Shown here: positions 37,961-41,540 of the stretch, in pieces | How positions within the stretch are numbered: position 1 is the first letter of the stretch | How the letters are laid out: each line of letters starts with the position of its first letter | Source of the DNA: a virus | Reading direction: 5' to 3' (one strand) | DNA: 41,540 nucleotides | IMG/VR virus record: IMGVR_UViG_3300048838_001126 | Location: 1 to 41,540 of that record | Program-made: the position numbers and the translations under genes | The notes under the pieces: model-generated | What the model was told of the DNA's origin: nothing | The model's input: only the letters and a program-made list of their open reading frames with translations | The model's database searches: none

Positions 37961-38895
37961 GCGTCGGCACGGGGATTGAGTGGACAGAGGCGACCTGGAA
38001 TCCGGTCGCAGGTTGCAGCCGGGTGAGCGAGGGCTGCCGCAACTGCTACGCGGAGCGGATGGCGGCGCGGTTCAGCCGCTCCGGTCTCTGGGGGCACGGT
38101 GTGGCGGAAATGCGGGACGGGCGGCCGCGGTGGACGGGAGAGGTGCGGCTTCTGCGGCACCGGCTGGAGATCCCGCTGCGGCGCCGGAAACCGACGCTGT
38201 GGTTTGTGAATTCGACCAGCGATCTGTTTCACGAGCGGCTGAGCTTCGAGGACATCGCCGCCGTGTTCGTGACGATGGCGCGCAGCCCGCAGCACCAGTT
38301 CCAGGTGCTGACCAAACGCCCGGCGCGGATGCTGGAGCTTTTCCAGTGGGTGCGCGAGAGCCAGGCCGGGGCGGACATCACCCGCGATGGCTGGCCGTTG
38401 CCGAATGTGTGGCTCGGCGTCAGCGCGGAGAACCAGGCGGCGGCTGATGAACGGATTCCCCTGCTGTTGAACGCGCTGGCGGCGGTGCGGTTCGTTTCCT
38501 GTGAGCCACTATTGGGGGCGGTGGATCTGAGCGCGCATTTGCCCATGATCGGCCGACGGTGTCCGCACGACGGCGGAACCTGCCACCACAGCTGCACGGA
38601 GAGCTGTTTCCGCCAAGACGTCGGTGGGGAGCTCAGTCACAACTGGAATCTTCATTGGGTAATTGCCGGGGACGAGAGCGGCCCTGGGCGGCGAGGTGTC
38701 GGCTCACCCGCATTTGGATTGCTGGCCTACCAGTGCCGCAAGGCCGGCGTCGCCTATTTCCAGAAACAGTTGCACCAGGGGCAGCGGAAACTCGGTTTCG
38801 AGGAGTTCCCGGCCGAGCTCCAGGTGCGGGAAATGCCTGGCACCTGGCACCGGTGGGCGGAACGCTACCGGCCTGACCTGCTGGAGGTGCGGTGA
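37957..38895 (+). CDS. Phage Gp37/Gp68 (DUF5131) protein
   Basis: 312 residues. GIEWTEATWNPVAGCSRVSE, GCRNCYAERMA, TLWFVNSTSDLFHE, VLTKRPARMLEL, NVWLGVSAENQAAADERIPL and VIAGDESGPGRR define the family. The C-x6-C-x2-C arrangement and barrel-like pattern recall radical-SAM enzymes, but the activity is not established. An added cluster, CPHDGGTCHHSCTESC (about 205-220), could bind metal. Common in phage and mobile-element genomes. Confidence 0.92.
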   Translation: MSVGTGIEWTEATWNPVAGCSRVSEGCRNCYAERMAARFSRSGLWGHGVAEMRDGRPRWTGEVRLLRHRLEIPLRRRKPTLWFVNSTSDLFHERLSFEDIAAVFVTMARSPQHQFQVLTKRPARMLELFQWVRESQAGADITRDGWPLPNVWLGVSAENQAAADERIPLLLNALAAVRFVSCEPLLGAVDLSAHLPMIGRRCPHDGGTCHHSCTESCFRQDVGGELSHNWNLHWVIAGDESGPGRRGVGSPAFGLLAYQCRKAGVAYFQKQLHQGQRKLGFEEFPAELQVREMPGTWHRWAERYRPDLLEVR

Positions 38896-38954
38896 TGCGG
38901 ATGATGAGTTTTGCGGCGACAACCCGGCGGCGGGCAGGCGGGAAGAGGAATTAA
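38895..38954 (+). CDS. Very short basic ORF, doubtful
   Basis: 19 residues (MRMMSFAATTRRRAGGKRN) opened by TGATG coupling to the Gp37/Gp68 gene and closed by TAA just before the next start. It may be a coupling peptide that carries ribosomes to the following gene, or chance. Confidence 0.25.
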   Translation: MRMMSFAATTRRRAGGKRN

Positions 38955-38982
38955 GAATGTCGAATGACGAATTGAGAAAGGG
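38948..38982 (+). repeat. Degenerate heptad tract E across a gene start
   Basis: Five sevens: GAATTAA GAATGTC GAATGAC GAATTGA GAAAGGG. The ATG in the second unit (38957) is the start of the following gene, so units 2-5 encode its first residues. Confidence 0.8.
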
Positions 38983-39724
38983 AGACACCCCGGCCTTGCC
39001 GGAGACGTTCGCGCCGGGCGAGCTGGTGGCGACCTGGCTGGAGGCGGCGGCGGAGGCGGCGCGGCGCTTGCCGTCGGAGCATCCGGAGTGCGTGAAGCGC
39101 ACGGACGGGAGCAAGACAGGGAAAAGGTACGAAACGGCCGGGATCCGCTTTGCGTGGCTGTGGGAGGTGCTGATTGCGCACGTGCCGGCGTCGCTGCTCT
39201 GCCCCGGCCGGGCGGAGGTGACGGTGGAGCAGCGGGAGGATTCGTTCTCCGTCTCAATGGCGGTGAGCCTGCGGATCATGAATCCGAACGGGAGCGGCGA
39301 GGTGCTGGCGGAGACGAGCGCGATCGGCAATCACTCCGGGCGTGAGCGCGGGGACGTGTTGCGCGGGGCGGAAACCAGCGGATTGAAACGCTGCCTGGCG
39401 AATTGGGGGATCGGGATCGAGGCGTTCAAGGGGACGCTGGGCGCGGCGCCGGGGCGCACCCCGTCCGGCACCGCCGGCCAGGGGAATAAAAACCGGTCGG
39501 CGCCGGGGCAGATGGACGATCGGGCTTTGCTGCTGGAGGTGAAAAAGCGGGCGGCGGTGGCATTGCGGGAGCGGAAACAGGATGTTGCGGCCGAGCGGCT
39601 GAGCTGCCCGGACGACGTTTGGGACTTTGCGCGGCTGAACAAGCTGCAGGTGGGGGACCTGACGCCTGAGCTGCGGCACTGGCTGCATGGCCTGCTGCAG
39701 GACCTGCAGAAGGTGACGGCATGA
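38957..39724 (+). CDS. Rad52-like single-strand annealing protein (candidate)
   Basis: 255 residues from ATG 38957, with AAGAGG upstream. Residues 1-120 form an alpha/beta domain (FAPGELVATWLEAAAEAARR, YETAGIRFAWLWEVLIAHVP). RGDVLRGAETSGLKRCLANWGI (shown here in part) matches the Rad52/Sak motif in which an A-x-T-x-x-x-K-R-x-L helix precedes a Gly. Residues 150-180 are a flexible linker; the last 70 form a helical domain. A recombination role is expected next to the replication genes. The N-terminus is encoded by the heptad tract. Confidence 0.68.
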   Translation: MSNDELRKGDTPALPETFAPGELVATWLEAAAEAARRLPSEHPECVKRTDGSKTGKRYETAGIRFAWLWEVLIAHVPASLLCPGRAEVTVEQREDSFSVSMAVSLRIMNPNGSGEVLAETSAIGNHSGRERGDVLRGAETSGLKRCLANWGIGIEAFKGTLGAAPGRTPSGTAGQGNKNRSAPGQMDDRALLLEVKKRAAVALRERKQDVAAERLSCPDDVWDFARLNKLQVGDLTPELRHWLHGLLQDLQKVTA

Positions 39725-41265
39725 CGGCTCCTGGCTCCGTGGAAAACATTGCGCCGCGGCGAGGTCCGGGGCGGCTGCTGGAGCGGATCGGGGGGACGAG
39801 CATGGCGCCGGGGGCGACGGACTGGGCGACGCCGGGGTGGCTGTTCGACTGGCTGGACGGGATTTTCCATTTCACGCTGGACGCGGCGGCGGAGGCGGGC
39901 AACGCAAAGTGCGCGAGATTCCACTCGCGGGAGGATGACGGGCTGGCGCAGAGCTGGGCGGGGGAGACGGTGTGGCTGAATCCGCCCTTCGGTGCGGAGA
40001 TCAAAGGGTGGATGGCAAAGGCGGCGCGGGAGCACGCTGAGCACGGCTGCACGGTGGTGTGCCTGGTGCCGGCGCGGACCTGCACGGCATGGTGGCACGA
40101 GAGCGTGCTGCCGCTGGCGCGGGTGGTGTTTTTCCGGGGGCGGATCGCCTTTGTGCGCCCGGACGGCACGCCGGGCCGCCCGGCGCCGTTTTCGCCGGCG
40201 CTGGTGATTTACTCCTCGGCGCCGGTGACGGAGCTGGGGGCGGCGATCGATCTGCGTGAGGTGAAACGGGAAGTGGACCAAGGCTGGCACAGGGAGCGGC
40301 GGAAATTGACGAGGGTGGAAAAAGCGACGGCGCCGACACGGCCGGTGCTGCGCTGGCACGGGGGGAAATGGCGCCTGGCGCCATGGATCCTGAATCACTT
40401 CCCACCGCACCGGATTTACGTGGAGCCGTATGGCGGGGCGGCGAGCGTGCTGATGCGCAAGCCGCGCTCCTACGCGGAGATTTACAACGACCTGGACGGG
40501 GAGGTGGTGAACCTGTTCCGGGTGCTGCAGGACGAGGCGCTGGCCGGGAGACTGACGCACCTGCTGCGGCTGACACCGTTCGCGCGGGAGGAATTTCTGC
40601 TCTCCTACGAGCCGACGGATGACCCGGTGGAGCGGGCACGGCGGCTGGTGGTGGTGTCGTTCATGGGGTTCGGGAGCAACGCGCACAACAGGGGGATCAA
40701 AACCGGGTTTCGCGCGAATTCAAACAGGTCTGGCACGCCACCGGCGCACGAATGGGAGCATTTCCCGCTGGCTTTGCCGGGGACCGTGACGCGGCTGCAG
40801 GGGGTGGTGATCGAGACCCGGGACGCGCTGGCGGTGATGGCGCAGCACGACGGGCCGAAGACGCTGCACTACGTTGACCCGCCCTACATGACGGAGACGC
40901 GCAGCGGGAAAATGCACCGCAAGTGCAACTACTCGCATGAAATGGACGCGGCGGACCATGAGCGGCTGCTGGAGTTTCTGAATGGCCTGGCGGGGATGGT
41001 GGTGCTCTCGGCCTACCCGCATCCGCTTTACGACGGGATGCTGACGGGCTGGCAGCGGATCGAGCGGGCAGCGTTCGCTGACGGGGCGCGGCCGCGCACG
41101 GAGGTGCTGTGGCTGAACCCGCTGGCGGCGGCGCGGCGGAACACGATGACGCTGTTTGACCAGGTGAACATGGGCGGCGACCCGTTCGGCATGGAGAGCG
41201 TGGAGGAATTGGACATCCGGAAACTGCAGCGGCTGGAAATGGATGCCTCAGGAGGTGAACTTTGA
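39721..41265 (+). CDS. Fusion of two adenine DNA methyltransferase domains
   Basis: 514 residues. Domain 1 (about 28-185) is of the phage N6-adenine methyltransferase type: DWATPGWLFDWLDGIFHFTL, DAAAEAGNAKC, catalytic NPPF at 87-90. Domain 2 (about 205-500) is a D12 Dam: RWHGGKWRLAPWIL (211-224), YVEPYGGAASVL (233-244), catalytic DPPY at 386-389. Each domain has the usual full length, so both may be active. They are normally separate proteins. The start overlaps the Rad52-like stop (ATGA), and another Dam follows. Confidence 0.92.
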   Translation: MTAPGSVENIAPRRGPGRLLERIGGTSMAPGATDWATPGWLFDWLDGIFHFTLDAAAEAGNAKCARFHSREDDGLAQSWAGETVWLNPPFGAEIKGWMAKAAREHAEHGCTVVCLVPARTCTAWWHESVLPLARVVFFRGRIAFVRPDGTPGRPAPFSPALVIYSSAPVTELGAAIDLREVKREVDQGWHRERRKLTRVEKATAPTRPVLRWHGGKWRLAPWILNHFPPHRIYVEPYGGAASVLMRKPRSYAEIYNDLDGEVVNLFRVLQDEALAGRLTHLLRLTPFAREEFLLSYEPTDDPVERARRLVVVSFMGFGSNAHNRGIKTGFRANSNRSGTPPAHEWEHFPLALPGTVTRLQGVVIETRDALAVMAQHDGPKTLHYVDPPYMTETRSGKMHRKCNYSHEMDAADHERLLEFLNGLAGMVVLSAYPHPLYDGMLTGWQRIERAAFADGARPRTEVLWLNPLAAARRNTMTLFDQVNMGGDPFGMESVEELDIRKLQRLEMDASGGEL

Positions 41266-41540
41266 TCAGCCCGATTCCCTGGCCTGGGGGAAAGAAGAAT
41301 TTGCTCAAGCGGATCCTGCCGATGATCCCTGAGCACACAATCTACATCGAACCATTCTGTGGCGGTGGCGGAGTGCTGTTCGCGAAGCAGCCGGCGAAGG
41401 TGGAGGTGATCAACGACGTCGACGGCGAATTGGTGAATTTCTACCAGGTGGTGCGGGACCGTCATGACGAGCTGATCCGCTGCCTGCGATGGCTGCTGCA
41501 CTCGCGGCGCTGGTTCAGGGAAATGCTGCAGGCGGACACG
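41262..41540 (+). CDS. D12-class adenine-N6 DNA methyltransferase, N-terminal part
   Basis: TTG start at 41262, with AGGAGGTG directly upstream, overlapping the fusion gene's stop. It encodes ISPIPWPGGKKNLLKRILPM, EPFCGGGGVLF and INDVDGELVNFYQ, then runs off the window and continues in frame at position 2. The whole protein is 270 residues with DPPY near 173. It is a second D12 protein beside the D12 half of the fusion, but not a close copy (PWPGGK against RWHGGK). Confidence 0.93.
   Translation, partial: MISPIPWPGGKKNLLKRILPMIPEHTIYIEPFCGGGGVLFAKQPAKVEVINDVDGELVNFYQVVRDRHDELIRCLRWLLHSRRWFREMLQADT
41414..41540. repeat. Terminal direct repeat, right copy
   Basis: Identical to 1-127. See the left copy for interpretation. 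Confidence 0.95.

Overview
The window is a complete temperate, tailed-phage genome in linearised form. Its last 127 bases repeat its first 127 exactly, and joining the ends restores a split DNA adenine methylase gene. The circular molecule is therefore about 41,413 bp, and the break is arbitrary. Base composition is GC-rich throughout. Genes are tightly packed, with many ATGA, GTGA and TGATG overlaps. The virion genes follow the HK97/lambda siphovirus order. A lipobox lipoprotein beside the endolysin and a GspG-like pseudopilin suggest a Gram-negative host, probably not a well-studied enterobacterium. A truncated tRNA-Ser(UGA) sequence beside the integrase identifies the host integration site.

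Layout. 32641-41540, continuing into 1-661 (rightward early genes): Cro-like protein, small unknown genes, an AlpA/Xis-like protein, a phage gene set I associate with Firmicutes phages, a Gp37/Gp68 protein, a Rad52-like annealing protein, a fusion of two adenine-methyltransferase domains, and a further Dam. 658-4092: an initiator gene with an iteron and AT-rich origin inside it (lambda O-like), a DnaC-like helicase loader, an ASCH protein and a small HTH protein. 4089-4175: a sigma70-type promoter followed closely by a terminator-like hairpin, in the position of lambda PR'-tR'. 4214-15548: HNH nuclease, a reverse-strand PLD-like gene, terminase, portal, protease, capsid, connector and tail-tube genes, ending in an intrinsic terminator. 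15611-23930: tail chaperones with a probable -1 frameshift, tape measure and tail tip. 24039-28174: lysis and cell-envelope genes (membrane/coiled-coil protein, M15 peptidase, anchored TIM-barrel hydrolase candidate, lipoprotein, permuted NlpC/P60 protein).

28211-32474 is leftward: two small genes under a promoter with a palindromic operator, attP with paired arm sites, integrase, a cargo operon (pseudopilin-like protein, secreted protein, secreted nuclease) and an S24-type repressor. Repressor and Cro genes are transcribed apart from facing promoters whose spacers share a 10-bp operator-like sequence.

The least explained parts are noncoding. Three segments of the early region (34981-35199, 36339-36472, 36813-36945) fold by eye into nested multi-helix RNAs that I cannot assign to a family. 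Five gene starts are preceded or overlapped by degenerate 7-bp tandem tracts, mostly of GAANNNN type. Everything here was read by eye; no homology search or folding program was run.
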